64,000 nucleotides of DNA from Wolfiporia cocos (Eukaryota > Basidiomycota > Agaricomycetes > Polyporales > Phaeolaceae): NCBI GenBank assembly GCA_029448655.1, contig JACCLO010000004.1:3906001-3970000 (forward strand), in the 5' to 3' direction. The notes under the pieces were generated by a model. It saw only the letters and a list, made by a program, of their open reading frames with translations, was not told the DNA's origin and did not search any database. Each line of letters starts with the position of its first letter. The stretch's first letter is position 1. Position numbers and translations under genes: made by a program. Shown here piece by piece: positions 1-11,331 of this stretch.

Positions 1-163
1 GCGCGCCGCAGACTTCCTTCAGGAGGACATCAAGCACCTAACACAGGTATTAGAATATGGCGAGATACGCGGGCTTGCTTATGACCTTTTCATCAACAAC
101 GGGTGCCCTGTTGAGCGAAGATAGCGCAGCATTGAGCTTCCGACCTAAGTCGGCCAGAACCAT
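1..163 (-). CDS. SRP54: Signal recognition particle 54 kDa subunit, 5' end only
   Basis: SRP54 is the GTPase subunit that binds signal peptides and takes ribosomes to the ER. Only the N-terminus is in the window. Exon 1 (163 to 86) encodes 26 residues beginning MVLADLGRKLNAALSSL and ending in DEK. A 48-nt intron (85 to 38) follows, and exon 2 (37 to 1) continues VLDVLLKEVCGA. The pattern matches the start of the helical N domain in eukaryotic SRP54. The ATG at 163 is the usual family start (MVLADLG). The GTPase and M domains lie off the left edge. The gene is divergent from SPT8, with only 96 nt between the two start codons. Identification rests on about 38 residues, but these are highly diagnostic. 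Confidence 0.85.
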
Positions 164-259
164 GGTGGTAGAGCAGACTAAAGACCAAGCTTGGACGGAG
201 TGTTTGCAGCTCAGCGGCGCTCCGGTCAAGGCACGCTCACTTGCTCCGTTTACCGATCC

Positions 260-2593
260 ATGCATCACAGCGACTCCGACGACGAGGGCATCGACGATGC
301 TGAATTCGACAGATCCTCAGAGGGCGAGGACGATATTGATGTCGACGAGGACATCCTAGATGCACTCGAAGGCGATCTCGCCGCCGAGGCAGCGGCGGCG
401 GAGGAAGCCACAGACGATGTACGTATTCTGGTTCCGCTCTCGGGCGTAGGACACTAAGGCAACACACAACGCTGCTACACAGGATTCTCTGTCCGACGAC
501 TCGGATGCCTCTGATGACGATGAGCCCGAGTATCGACCCCGCGGACCACCGCAGGATCAGCAGTATGTGGCCCCAGAAGGCCCACCACATCCAGAATCTA
601 TACCACCTCCGGCTATTGAGTCGCCTCGCCCGCCCAGCAAGGGTACGTGTTCTCTCAATACTCTCAGATCAGTTAGTCTCACTCGCTGTAGTTCCTAGCC
701 CAGAACCCCTTGCACGCGCCCCCTCACCGGCCCAAATTCGCAAGACGAAGTTGCTCTCGGACATTACCTGGCCGCGCTCCTACACCGTCGAGGCAATATG
801 CGCCATTCCGCACCCCGTCCCCACACACTGTCTCGCCTCTTCTCTCTGTATGTCTCACCTGTTAACTGGCTCCGAAGACGGGTATATCCGCGACTACGAC
901 GTCTTCGCCGCCGTGAACGGTAAGATCTTCTTGACTGCACCGCAAAGGCATCATTGTGGTGTCATGGAGGGTCTTATGAAGGCTGGGCAGATAAAGTTCT
1001 GGTGGGAAAACCCTGCTTTCCAGGATGCCGGTCGCCCCGAGGATGTATCCCTGTCTTCTGTGTATAGCCTCGCGATGCAGTCGGATGCGCTTTGGGCATT
1101 GTCGGGGGCAGGCTCAGATGTATGTGTTAAATGCGCCTCCATCGTTTGGAACTGATGCAAGACGCGCATGTAGCAAGGACATATCAATCTCTTTACAGTC
1201 CGCCACGATCCCGGCAGACTGTGCCACACCATGAAGGGCCATCGTGGCCCTGTTTCTGCTCTTGCGTTACAGCACGACGAGAAGGGGTTCTTTAGCGGAG
1301 GGTGGGACGGCGAAGCCATTGTAAGTGCTTTATTGTGCTTGCAAATTGGGTCAGATACTGATCGCTAGTCCTATGAAGCAATGGGACCTTAATACTGGGC
1401 AGCAAGTGCGGAAATACATTGCTCACAGTTCACAGCTTACTGCACTCGCTGTGCGGCCTCTCGTCTCATACTATGACGGACACCACTGGAGCTCGCCGCA
1501 GCAGCAGGAAAACCCAAACTTCACGTCAAAGTCTCATGCAAATGCTCCTCAGTCAACTCAAACGGATGGATATAATCAAGGCTACTTTCCCCCTCAACAA
1601 CAGCCTGCCCCATATCATCCTCAGCAACCAGAGGACGACTTGAAGTCGGAGTCATCGTACGACCCCCTCTTTGATGAGCCCGACGCGGAAGGCGATGCAG
1701 ACAACGGTCTTCTTGGCCGTGCCTTTGCTACTCCGAACATGCCGCCACAACAGCAAATGCCTCTACAGCCGCGACCTCAGAACACCGGGCGTAGCGCAGT
1801 CGCCCCCAAGAACGCCCCACCCGTCCTCGAGCAGTCGACATACTCCGCATTCTCGCCAGACGTGATCATGACCGCCTTCATAGACGGCCAGGTCATCCTA
1901 TGGGATACACGAGTGCATTCGCCAGGTGCTGGTGTAGGCAGGCTCTGGATGAGCGAGAAGACTCCGCCGTGGTGCGTCTCGGTACGTCGACCAACGTATC
2001 ACTATATGCGTACAATGGCGAACTCGCTGTGCTACTTACTGCAGGCGTGTTGGTCGGCCGACGGCGCACAGATATACGCGGGGAGGCGGAACGGGACTAT
2101 TGATATCTGGGATGTGAGGCAGACAGGGCGTGCGGCGTCTGGGACACCGAAAATTCTAAAAACGCTGCGTAACCCGATCAGCTCTGGCGTTGTGTCATGT
2201 GTTGTAGCATTCCCGGATGGGCGGCACCTTGCATGGTGGGTTCTCTAGTCCCTGCTCCTCTGGCAAACTGTTGCTCACAGGATTTATGCTTCTCAGCGCG
2301 TCCATTGACAATATTCGCCTGTGGAATATAGCAGAAGCAGGCGAGCCGGATGCGTCAGGCAAGATCAAGAGTGGCGTCCAGTTCAAGATCATTCCGGGCC
2401 ATCATGGTGGTTTCATCTCGCAGATGCGTCAGTTCCATCGTAATTATCTCACGTATACTCTTATGCTGAATCTGAATCTTCTCTAGTTGTCGATCCCGCC
2501 GCACGATTTCTGGTCAGTGCTAGTAGCAATCGAGGGTGGCATGGCGAATCAACCCGAACAGTATTTGTACACGAGATCAAACATATACGCTGA
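260..2593 (+). CDS. SPT8: SAGA complex subunit Spt8, WD-repeat protein
   Basis: Spt8 is a WD40 protein of the SAGA coactivator that contacts TBP. The ATG at 260 opens an acidic N-terminus rich in D/E (HHSDSDDEGIDDAEF). A GT-AG intron begins at the GTACGT near 418, and the acidic tract continues from 482. The WD region follows with RSYTVEAICAIPHPVPTH, LLTGSEDGYIRDYDVF and GVMEGLMKAGQIKFWWEN, and later GWDGEAI/QWDLNTGQQVRKY and IDIWDVRQTGR. A Gln/Pro-rich insert lies between repeats at about 1480-1850. The last exon starts just after 2486 and encodes VDPAARFLVSASSNRGWHGE, ending HEIKHIR before the TGA at 2593. That ending and the long low-complexity insertion fit fungal Spt8. The gene has several short introns and converges on the membrane-protein gene, with stop codons about 120 nt apart. 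Confidence 0.88.
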
Positions 2594-2715
2594 CAACTCC
2601 TTTGCCTCTGTATTATACGCTTAAGTACACAATGGTAGACTGATGTAGCACTGTTCGACGAGCGGACGTTCTCCTATAAGTCTCCGGCACAGCGGTGCTA
2701 CAAGGCTGTTACACC

Positions 2716-3594
2716 TCAAAGTGCAAATCGACTGCGTTTACCCTTTGTCTGCGCCTTCTTCCATTCTTTTTTCTGAGATGAAGCAGCAGCTTTGTTTCCA
2801 AACAGGAATTTAGATGTATGCTTGTCCGCGCCTGTTTTCTTGGAAATAGACAAAGAACCGTCGAAAAGTATCTGCGAAGCGACGAATAGATTTCAGGTTG
2901 CATATTATGCGGGCACCAACTTCGAAGATTTACGTACGACCCAGAAGCCCCAGACAAAGATGGTGGCAGATCCTAAGGACACAAGAAATCCAAGAGATCC
3001 GACGGAGCTGGTGTTATAGGAAATCAAGGATATGACGGTGCATGCAGCTGTCAGTGGACCCAAAAGCGGATGGCCCAGGGCACGCGATTGAGAAGTCAAT
3101 AGCGGTACAGTCGGAACCTGAAGGAATAGTGTAGATCGCGTGAGTGTCCGGACATTCCGCCGTAATGACACTCACGTTAAGAACAAGAGCTGCAGCTAAA
3201 GCTACTAGCAAAATACCAATGTGCAGGGACAGGAAGGATTCTAGCGGTGTCAGCATGGTTCGTCGTTCCTCACCGCTACCACCTTCAGCGAGGAAAAGGA
3301 GGAGCCGAGGAAATAGCAATAGTGGGATTGCAGTAGCAAGCAATCTTGAACAATGCAATCAATATCGTATGTGTCAGGTTAAGGCTGTTTTGACACAAAC
3401 ATGCAAGCGGCAGCCCATGACCAGTATAGGACTGATTCTGTATCTCGGGAGCTCGCATCATTCGCGGCGGTGGTAGGTCCCTCTGACGAACGATGCGCAG
3501 AGAGATCCAGATCATCCAATGCAATATCCTCCGCAGAGAGATGTAGATCAGCCAATGCAATATCCTGATCATATAATGGAGAATCCTCCGACAT
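2716..3594 (-). CDS. Conserved basidiomycete multi-pass membrane protein, unnamed
   Basis: I do not recognise a named family. The protein starts [10 protein letters not shown] at 3594. It has a short acidic cytosolic N-terminus containing two near-copies of DIAL(A/D)DLxLSAE. Hydrophobic segments follow around [51 protein letters not shown] and [19 protein letters not shown]. The tail is basic and Lys-rich ([18 protein letters not shown], ending RSRFAL). Introns read as GTGAGT...TTCAG after ALVLN and a 66-nt intron 2937-2872 (GTACGT...CGCAG) after GFWV. Both keep the frame and join conserved-looking sequence, so the gene is real. About four membrane helices and a cytosolic basic tail suggest an endomembrane protein. 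No catalytic motif is visible. The exon 1 donor near 3400 is the least certain junction. Confidence 0.65.
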
Positions 3595-3862
3595 GGTAGC
3601 TGACTATCTTAAGTCTTCGAAATTTGGGCTCCCAGAGTGTAGGTGAACAAGAGGATGCCGCATATTGAAGACGCCCAGAGCGGGCTGTTGGGTACCGCCA
3701 CACGCAGTCAATCAATGTGACGTCACTGATAGCGGGAGCGGATGCGTGCATTATATGGTAGTGTACATATGGGATACAGGAGCGTGTTGCAGAAGGACAG
3801 AATGCAATGCCATCATCAAATAAAAGCAGCACAGGACAGCTGAGACAAGTTCTAAACAACAG

Positions 3863-6800
3863 TCACCACCCGCTCTGCGGCCTCCATCCACCTTCCGATT
3901 CCTGTATCATAGCAGCTCGGGTAGGATGTATGCCAGGCGGTACCGACGGTGGCTGTGGTTGCGGGGGATATGCTGGTGTCTGGAAACTGCCTCCATACGG
4001 CACTGGAGGTGGCATCCCGAATGCTGATGGACCACCATATGGAACTCCAGGTATTGGTGGATTGTACGGGCCAGAGGATGGAGCGCCGAATGATGTCGGG
4101 GGAGGAACGCTGCTGGGACCGCCGTATGGGTTGGGCGTCCGAGCTGCTTGTCGCACTGACATGTGGCCAGGAGTGGCATGACCAGGTGCGGGCGTCCGAG
4201 CAGGCGTCCGTCCACCATAAGGGGTCTTCCCACCCAACGCAACTGCGCCGACATTTTTGGACTCATGAATATGCCTGATACTCTACGTGAGCAACACGGC
4301 GAAAGCAACGGTCAAAACTGCGGTTACCTGACTTTGAACGCGTCGCACAGCTCCGAAACACCAGTGGCGGGAGTATCAAAGAGGTAGTACGCCTCTGGAG
4401 TCACCCTGACAGGCTAGAGAACACATCGAGGATATCAGACAGCGAACGCCAGATGTTTCATGCCACATACCCATGTCTGCACGGTAGAGTTCTTGTTGGC
4501 CAAGAAGCACAGGTTGAAGTGGCCTGGTCGCTTCCGGTTCAGAGTAAAGCCGTAAGCACTCTTCGCCGGATTGGCGGCCACAAAATTTTTTAGGAATAGG
4601 TCTGAGGTGAATCGTCAACATAATGAGGTAAGTAATAAATAACGAATGCGCTGACGCAGATCATCCTCGGTGCCGTGTTTATACTTCTCATGGGCCATGA
4701 GTTCCTCCACTTTACGAGCCATCGCTTGAACGTGGTTCACGATCAACTCATCAAGATCGGAGTATTGATGGGTCTGATCAACGATCAGCTTGCTGCCCAC
4801 GGTTTGACCAGTCGGGTCAGCATTGGGCTCGACCACATCTAAACGACACCACGTGAGGCTCGGAAACTCGACATGATTTTCTATGGGCGAAGACACAAAC
4901 CGATATGCTGGAAGAGCTTGTCGTAGACTTTCCACGTAACTGCAAGGTGATCCGCGCCCTTCGAGGATGGCCGAATCACGACATCGCCGACCTGTTGCTT
5001 GTCGAGATACTGTTCGGCCTGCTGCGAGTTGAAATTGTGGAAGTTCGGGTGTTTGATAACCCTCCGCGTCTTGTCCACCTCTGCTCGCTTCTTCCTGACC
5101 TGGATCTCCATGTCGCGTTCGTGTTGTGAATGGTTCCACTCATCGTCATGCTTCACGCGACGGTACTGGCTGTCTCCCGCACTCACATCCTGGTGTCGGG
5201 AAGATAGCACAACATGGAAGGTGTCTCGTGGCAACTCCAGCTTGACGTCCATGATGACCCCTTGGATTGTTTGGCCCTTAGTGACGACATTCATTGGATT
5301 CATCGGCGTGTCTGTCAAGTATTCCGGCTCGATAACGCCGTCGATGCCTGAATCCAGTCTCACCGCGACAAAGCTGCGGGTGACGCGGAGAACGAGAGCA
5401 GACACGATGAGCCCCAAGCGCAACGTCCGTACAGTCTCGCCGGTCAGCATCATGATGACGTCCCAGCTCGTCGGCAGGGTGAACTCTTCGCGCATCTCTC
5501 TGAATGGTTTGAGGAGCTCCGCTCGGATCACGTTCAAGGTGTGCCGCTTTTTGTCCTGGCTCGTCTGGTACATATTGGCGGCGAAGTCATCGAGGTTCAG
5601 CTCATCGAGCTTCCGGTCATTCTCCTCGTCCGCCATGATCTGGGAGACGACGTGCGACGGGTGTTCGTCGTGAATGTCCTCTTCATCCAGTTCCAATGCA
5701 TCCGTTGCCATCTTACGTGCCAACTCGTAGTCCTCCGGGTGAATACGTGTGTTGTCAAGAGGATCTGGCACATCGACGTCTTCACCATGTCGGTTCTTGG
5801 TAGGCTTTGTAGCCTCTGAGTCCTGAACAATACGCAAGAACCCGGCTGCGTTCAGGAAGATCTTTGTCGTCAGCAAGCCGTTCTTGACGAATTGATCTCG
5901 GTTAATGAGGTTGCCGCCCTAGGAGGACGTCAGCATTGTGCAGTAAGAGATACGCAGTTCATACTGACCATGGATGCAATCTTCTTCACCAGGACTTGTG
6001 CTTTCCGCGGACCCAATCCACAGACCAAAGGCAGCAGGTGCTGATAATATGAATCGGTCACGGCCCGATTGATGTCAACGCCAACTTTGTTGGTGACATC
6101 AACCAGGACGTGTTCCAACGCGGTCAAGAGTTTCTCCGTAGGGATCTGATTTCGTGCCAATCGTCAGCATATGCTCGTGATTTATAGTATTGGTACTCAC
6201 GAGGTTCTGATTATCCTCATCGAACATGATCGTCTTTATATCAGCTCCGAGGGCAGCGTACTCGTTCAACGGACTTTGCGTATAACGGGCAATGCCCACA
6301 CAATATTTGGCGACTGGTGACAGCGCACTGAAGTCATCCTGTGCGCGCTTGCTATGCTGGTAGATGCGAGCGACTTCATCCAGTACGTACGTCACAGGAA
6401 TTCTCAGCGAATCCTCTGGACGCGGCTCAGCTTCGCCGTTGGGATTGTTGACGAGCTCTTTGACTCGCTGAGAGAGCTTAGTAGTCGCGATGCTAAATCC
6501 GCCGATCACAATGACATCCGGTTTCCGTCGCTTGAGAATGTCGACAAACTCGTCTTTTGCTTCAGAATCAGAGAGATTGTTGAGGGTGGTGTGCTCGCGT
6601 AGACGACCAGCTTCGTCCATGAAGATGAGGGCGATGGAGTCCTTGTGCGGTTCTCCCTTGCCCCACGACATCGCAAGAACGGCTGGAGTGTCGCCGGGCT
6701 GCATCTCTGGAGTCTTGTACGGCGCCACATCAACTCTCTGTCACGGACGTCAGCTGAATCACGCAGAAATCGACCCAAATAACACCAACCTCGCGCAGAG

Positions 6801-9260
6801 TCTGAGCGCATTGTTCTGCAAGGTAATCCTCGGCTTCTTCACGGATCCATTCCCTTACCCACTTAACACCGTTTGGAATCAAGTGCTGCTCCAGCGCTTC
6901 TTGTACGACTCGAGAACGCTCCTCGTTCCAGGCCTTAGCGGTGTCACTGTAGCTGTCCGATGCAAAAGCGTCGTTGAGACGACGCTCGAATGCAGCCTTA
7001 GCCTCAGCAGGAAGCGTTATCGAAACTGTCACAAGATGCTGTGATTCCGCCTGAAGTATATGGAGAAACTGCGCAGAGTGCAGCATTTCGACGGCATGCT
7101 TGTTGTACAGATATTTGAAGTTCTTTGACATGGGGTCAGCATAAAGAGAATTGATATTCACGTTATGCGAAGTGGATGACTCACGAAGTAAGGATGATGT
7201 TCATCGATCTTAGTGCTACCGCGATCGGTGGGGAGGACGGACACACGAGCATTGGACTTGAAGACGTTACGAATCTCTTGTCTGAGGAGAGGATCCTTCC
7301 CCAACTCCGTAGCAAGAATCATTCGTGCGCGCGCGAGCAACTCTTGAGGCGGCTGAGGGCGGCTGGCACTGGAATCGGCAAATTGCTCTGCATAGGCTAG
7401 AGGATTCAACTCAGGGTCCTCGACGAAATGAGAGTTATTTTCGGAGATAAAGTTGAGGACGACTTCGTGTGGTTGAATGCCGAAACCCTGGGAGAAAGAA
7501 ATAATGTGTTACAAGAATGAATCACGCGCCCAAGCGAGGCGGCGTACCTCAGCCAGCTTCGACACGAGACTCTTCTTCGCCAGCTCGTACACCGATATCC
7601 GACTGGGCATCTTGGGCTTCTTAACGTCAGGCTGTTCGTCGTCATCGTGGAACTGGACCTCGAAGTTGTTCTTCTTGTTCTCGCGATACTTCATGCCCAA
7701 CCATTCGGTGGCATCAGCGACCATCTCAACGCTCTCTACCCTCTTGTTAATCTCATTCTCGAAGTAGTTGTCTGTCACGCCGAGATGCCCGTACAGCGCA
7801 TCGAGGGTATGCCGCCTCTCCGACAATGAGCGGAACTTCTGCCCAAGAGCATATATGCGCCACAGTTCGTCGAGACTCAGTAATTCCACCTGGGTTGAGA
7901 GGTCGTCGGGGTCGAAGTATGAGATGTAATCGCGCTTGTGCGTCCAGATGTAGGGGACCTCGTATCTCTCAACGAACAAGAACTTGAGAGCACAGGAGAC
8001 GGCCTGTACGAGATCTTGCAAATACTTGTGGTACAGGCCAGTGTCACGGAAGAAATCGCGTTCCTTTTGTGAGGAGAGCCGAGTAATTACCCAGGAGGCA
8101 GCATCGTCGAGGTTAATATCGGCAGGTGCATCGTGGTCGGATAGTGTCGAGGTTTGGGATAAAGAGGAGGTGGCTAGTTGCATCCTCTCCGGGATGTCCT
8201 GTGCTCGAATGACGTCGTCGTCTTCCGTCAGCATACGAGCGCGGATCTCTGAAGGCTCGAATACCTGTATCGCTTAATGAGACATAAACAGTAGGGCCTT
8301 GTACAGAAATGACATACATCTTGATACTTCATCTCAGGTTTCGGCCGTTCCTCATCATAGGCAGGCTCCTCATCATCTGCGAGGGCCCAATCGAAATCGT
8401 GTCCGTCTCCGAATACTTCATGGATCTCATCCCAAGCACTGTCACATAGGTTGAGCATGAAGTGTGAGCATGAAGGTTGAGTGAGAAAACAGAGTTCCAC
8501 TCACTTTGCATCGATCCCCGCAAGTTCAGGTCGACGCATGGCCTTTCGCCGTGCCTTCTCTAGCCTCCTCCTTTCCTTCCTACGCTCTTCTCGTTCATCT
8601 TCATCCATAGCACCACCCGCCTCATCCTCATCCTCATACTCTATGAAGTTGTCCATGTCGTCATCTCCATCGTCCTCGTCGTCCCTACCGCCCGCGTTCC
8701 TCTCGTCGTCCCAAATATTTTGGATGTCCTGGACCTGCGGCAAGTCCAGATCGTCATTGTCAAGATCATCGTCAGAGGACTCCACGACAGCTTTGCGCTT
8801 AGAGGACGATGTTGCGGGAGGCGAGTCTGAGTCCCGTGCCCGGCGCAAACGCGTGAGCCGATTGCGAGAGAAGGAGGTTCCCGTATTCTCCTCGAGGAGC
8901 TCTAGATCGTCCTCCTCGAGGGCCTCCTCTTCCTCACGATCTGGACAGAGAGTCAGTATGTTCCGTTTACACATGGTGAATTTGCGTACGGCGTCGGTGG
9001 TGCTTTTTGCGGCGTTTCCGACGCCTGCGCCTTTCCTCCTCTTCGTCGACTTCGTCATCATCCTCATCTTCGTCCACAATAAAACCCTCCCTGATGCGTC
9101 TCTCCTCCTCCGCATCCTCTTCAGGCTCCTCTGAGCTATCGTCCGAGATACCTGGAGGAGCAGCGTTGTTGCCTTCATCCTCCTGGCCAGATCCCTGCAT
9201 AGGATCATCCTCCACTTCACGTTGGTCGGCAAGGATGGGATCGCCCACTGGAGACGACAT
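3863..9260 (-). CDS. SPT6: Transcription elongation factor and histone chaperone Spt6
   Basis: Spt6 travels with RNA polymerase II, reassembles nucleosomes and supports mRNA maturation. The ATG at 9260 ([19 protein letters not shown]) starts a very acidic N-terminus with Glu/Asp runs and a basic patch ([13 protein letters not shown]), as in the family. In order follow a helix-turn-helix region, a YqgF-like RNase H fold ([20 protein letters not shown], then DVIVIGGF), helix-hairpin-helix, an S1 domain ([20 protein letters not shown]), and tandem SH2 domains ([28 protein letters not shown]). The C-terminus is a Gly/Pro/Thr-rich tail with [20 protein letters not shown]. The gene spans 5.4 kb with many short introns. 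It is single-strand and full-length (acidic start to TGA at 3863). Spt8 and Spt6 lie within 1.3 kb of each other here but act in different complexes. Confidence 0.95.
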
Positions 9261-9475
9261 GTTGACCAGCACAAGTATTGCACGCCTCCCGGGAGAGGGC
9301 TGAGTTCAAGGGGCTTAGTAGAACGGGAAGCCGAAGTGAAGTTGAGGCAGGCGCGCTGAAGAATCTAGATCATTGGCGGTCGACGCGTTATGTAACGTGA
9401 CCTTGATAGCCATTTCTGGAGTTATCGGTCGGTCACAGTGGAGAATGGATATTCGCGTACACTTCCCGGTCATCA

Positions 9476-9994
9476 ATGTCTCTGGATCCTGAAGTGCACC
9501 TGCGATATCTTCGTCTCGCGCTCGACGAGGCTTATAAATGCGAACCGACTCCTACTGCGTTCTGTGTTGGCTGCATCCTGGTCGCTAGCATTGACGCTGA
9601 CGAGCCGGTTATATTGTCTCGAGGGTATTCGCGAGAGCTACCAGGAAACACACATGCCGAGGCGAACGCGTTGACCAAAGCTCGGCAGATCTCTGCGGAG
9701 GACCTACACCGCCTCTTCCCTTCAGCGCCCGCGTCCGTGACCATTGATGAGATCTTGCCACGCGCCGATATCTATACCACGATGGAGCCGTGCTCCGTAC
9801 GGACATCTGGGTTGCCTCCATGCGCAGACGCTGTGATAGCTGCCCAGATACGCCGTTGTTTCATTGGTGTCAGCGAGCCGGACGACTTCGTCAAATGCGA
9901 AGGGGCGCAGAAGTTGAAGGATGCCGGGGTGCAGGTCATCTGGGTCGCAGGCTTGGAGAGCGAATGTTTACAGGCTGCCAGAAGAGGCCATTAA
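9476..9994 (+). CDS. Cytidine/deoxycytidylate-type deaminase, RIB2 deaminase-domain-like
   Basis: This is a single-exon, 172-residue zinc-dependent deaminase. The zinc and catalytic motif HAE is at residues 60-62 (GNTHAEANA). The Cys pair lies in MEPCSVRTSGLPPC, with C106 and C116. The spacing and the R-T/S-G between the cysteines resemble the C-terminal deaminase domain of yeast Rib2, which acts in riboflavin synthesis on the reduced aminopyrimidine phosphate intermediate, more than classic cytidine deaminase. The pseudouridine synthase-like domain of yeast Rib2 is absent, so this is a stand-alone deaminase. The ATG at 9476 is the first in frame and gives the usual short N-terminal helix (DPEVHLRYLRLAL). 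It is divergent from SPT6, with 215 nt between start codons. The family call is firm; the substrate is inferred. Confidence 0.82.
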   Translation: MSLDPEVHLRYLRLALDEAYKCEPTPTAFCVGCILVASIDADEPVILSRGYSRELPGNTHAEANALTKARQISAEDLHRLFPSAPASVTIDEILPRADIYTTMEPCSVRTSGLPPCADAVIAAQIRRCFIGVSEPDDFVKCEGAQKLKDAGVQVIWVAGLESECLQAARRGH

Positions 9995-10343
9995 GGAGTG
10001 AGTTGCACGGCAATCTTCCTCGGACGACTCAAAGCTGGAACAAGGGCACACAGTTTCCTCCGCTTGGATATCAGAACGGTTCCAGAATGGTGTTGTAGGC
10101 CTATTGCCATATGCTGTACAATAAATCTAAATCTCCATCCTTATTGTGCACAATCGAGCAGCTTTACGTAACTGAAGTTATATTGCTACGATTTGAGTAT
10201 GCATGCATACTCCGCCAAAGAACGGGCGACGCCGATACGGACGCGCCCTTGATACCCGTTTGGGACATGGGCGTCTATCAGCGCCTCCGCGAGAAATTGA
10301 GGTTCTCCACGCAGGGCGCTCAAATTGTCCCTCCTCCGCCACC
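9995..10343. other. Intergenic, deaminase 3' flank and RLP24 promoter
   Basis: This stretch separates two genes on the same strand. It should hold the deaminase 3' UTR and the RLP24 promoter and leader. The last bases before the RLP24 start include a pyrimidine-rich run (CCTCCTCCGCCACC). I see no coding signal, RNA gene or repeat. Confidence 0.5.
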
Positions 10344-11163
10344 ATGCGTATTGACAAGTGCTACTTCTGCTCGAAGAGCGTATACCCCGGACATGGTATG
10401 TCACATCGCTAGGCACGGAGGTAGTACATACTCACGTGGACTCCTGCCCAGGATCTGCGTTCGTGCGGAATGATGCCAAAGTGTTTAGATTCTGTACCTC
10501 AAAGTGAGTGGTGGGCATTTCGGAGGGCGATGCAAGTCTGACAGGACTTTTCAGATGTCACAAGAACTTCAAGTGCGACAAATTCTCGTCCGCGTCCGTG
10601 TAATTATTCTCATGTCCCCGATTTCTGCTTACAGGATGAAGCGCAACCCGCGTAAAGTTCGATGGACGAAGGCGTTCCGTAAGGCGGCTGGGAAGGAGAT
10701 GACGATTGTGAGCGTGTTATACGCGCCAGCTCTGCGCCTCTTAACTGACTTCGTCTTTTTCCTATGTAGGACTCGACCATTGAGTTCGAGAAGCGGAGAA
10801 ACGTGCCCGTGCGGTACAATCGCGAGCTGGTGCAGACTACCGTCAAGGCAATCAAGCGCATCGGCGAGATCAAACAGCGCAGAGAGCATGCATTCTGGAA
10901 GACCAGGTACGTCTATGGCGCTCTCCTTTTCGGAAAATCGCCTTACAGTCTACCGCAGGATGGCTGCGAGCCGGGAGAAGCTGCTCGCATCCCGGAAAAA
11001 GAAGCAGGCGAAAGCGCAGGCAGCTTCTGTCAAGCTGGTCGAGCCCATGTCCGTCGATTCGCCTGCAAAGGAGAAGGTGCGGGAAAAGATCAAGGTGTCG
11101 TCAAAATCGAGGAGCGCTCTCATCCCAGGCGAGGGTCGCTCTATGGGCATGGACCTCGATTGA
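10344..11163 (+). CDS. RLP24: Ribosome biogenesis protein Rlp24, eL24-like
   Basis: Rlp24 is the eL24-like placeholder on pre-60S particles; Drg1/Afg2 strips it off in the cytoplasm. Exon 1 encodes [18 protein letters not shown], the zinc-ribbon start. An intron at 10396-10451 leads to [17 protein letters not shown], then [46 protein letters not shown] and ALKRIGEI-type helices. The C-terminus is basic and rich in Lys, Ala and Ser, ending GRSMGMDLD at the TGA at 11163. Four CxxC-type cysteines (C6/C9, C32/C36 region) are kept. There are about five short introns, two of which split the CHKNFK segment. The C-terminal extension beyond the eL24 domain marks it as Rlp24 rather than ribosomal eL24. 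Confidence 0.92.
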
Positions 11164-11331
11164 TCCATGCCACGAGCGATACTCTCCTCTATTTTACCGC
11201 GGCGTTGACTATCGGTCCGTACATCCCCGGCCGTATGCAGTATCATTCAATGATGGTGCTATACATGGTATTGGTATGCATAATGTGTATTGTTACAGAT
11301 GTTTCGGATGATTTCGATTTGTCATTCCTTT

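Noticed and set aside
9007..9303. Ser-rich plus-strand frame over the SPT6 N-terminus
   Set aside because: It is the antisense of the Glu/Asp-rich SPT6 start; runs of Ser result from GAG/GAA repeats.
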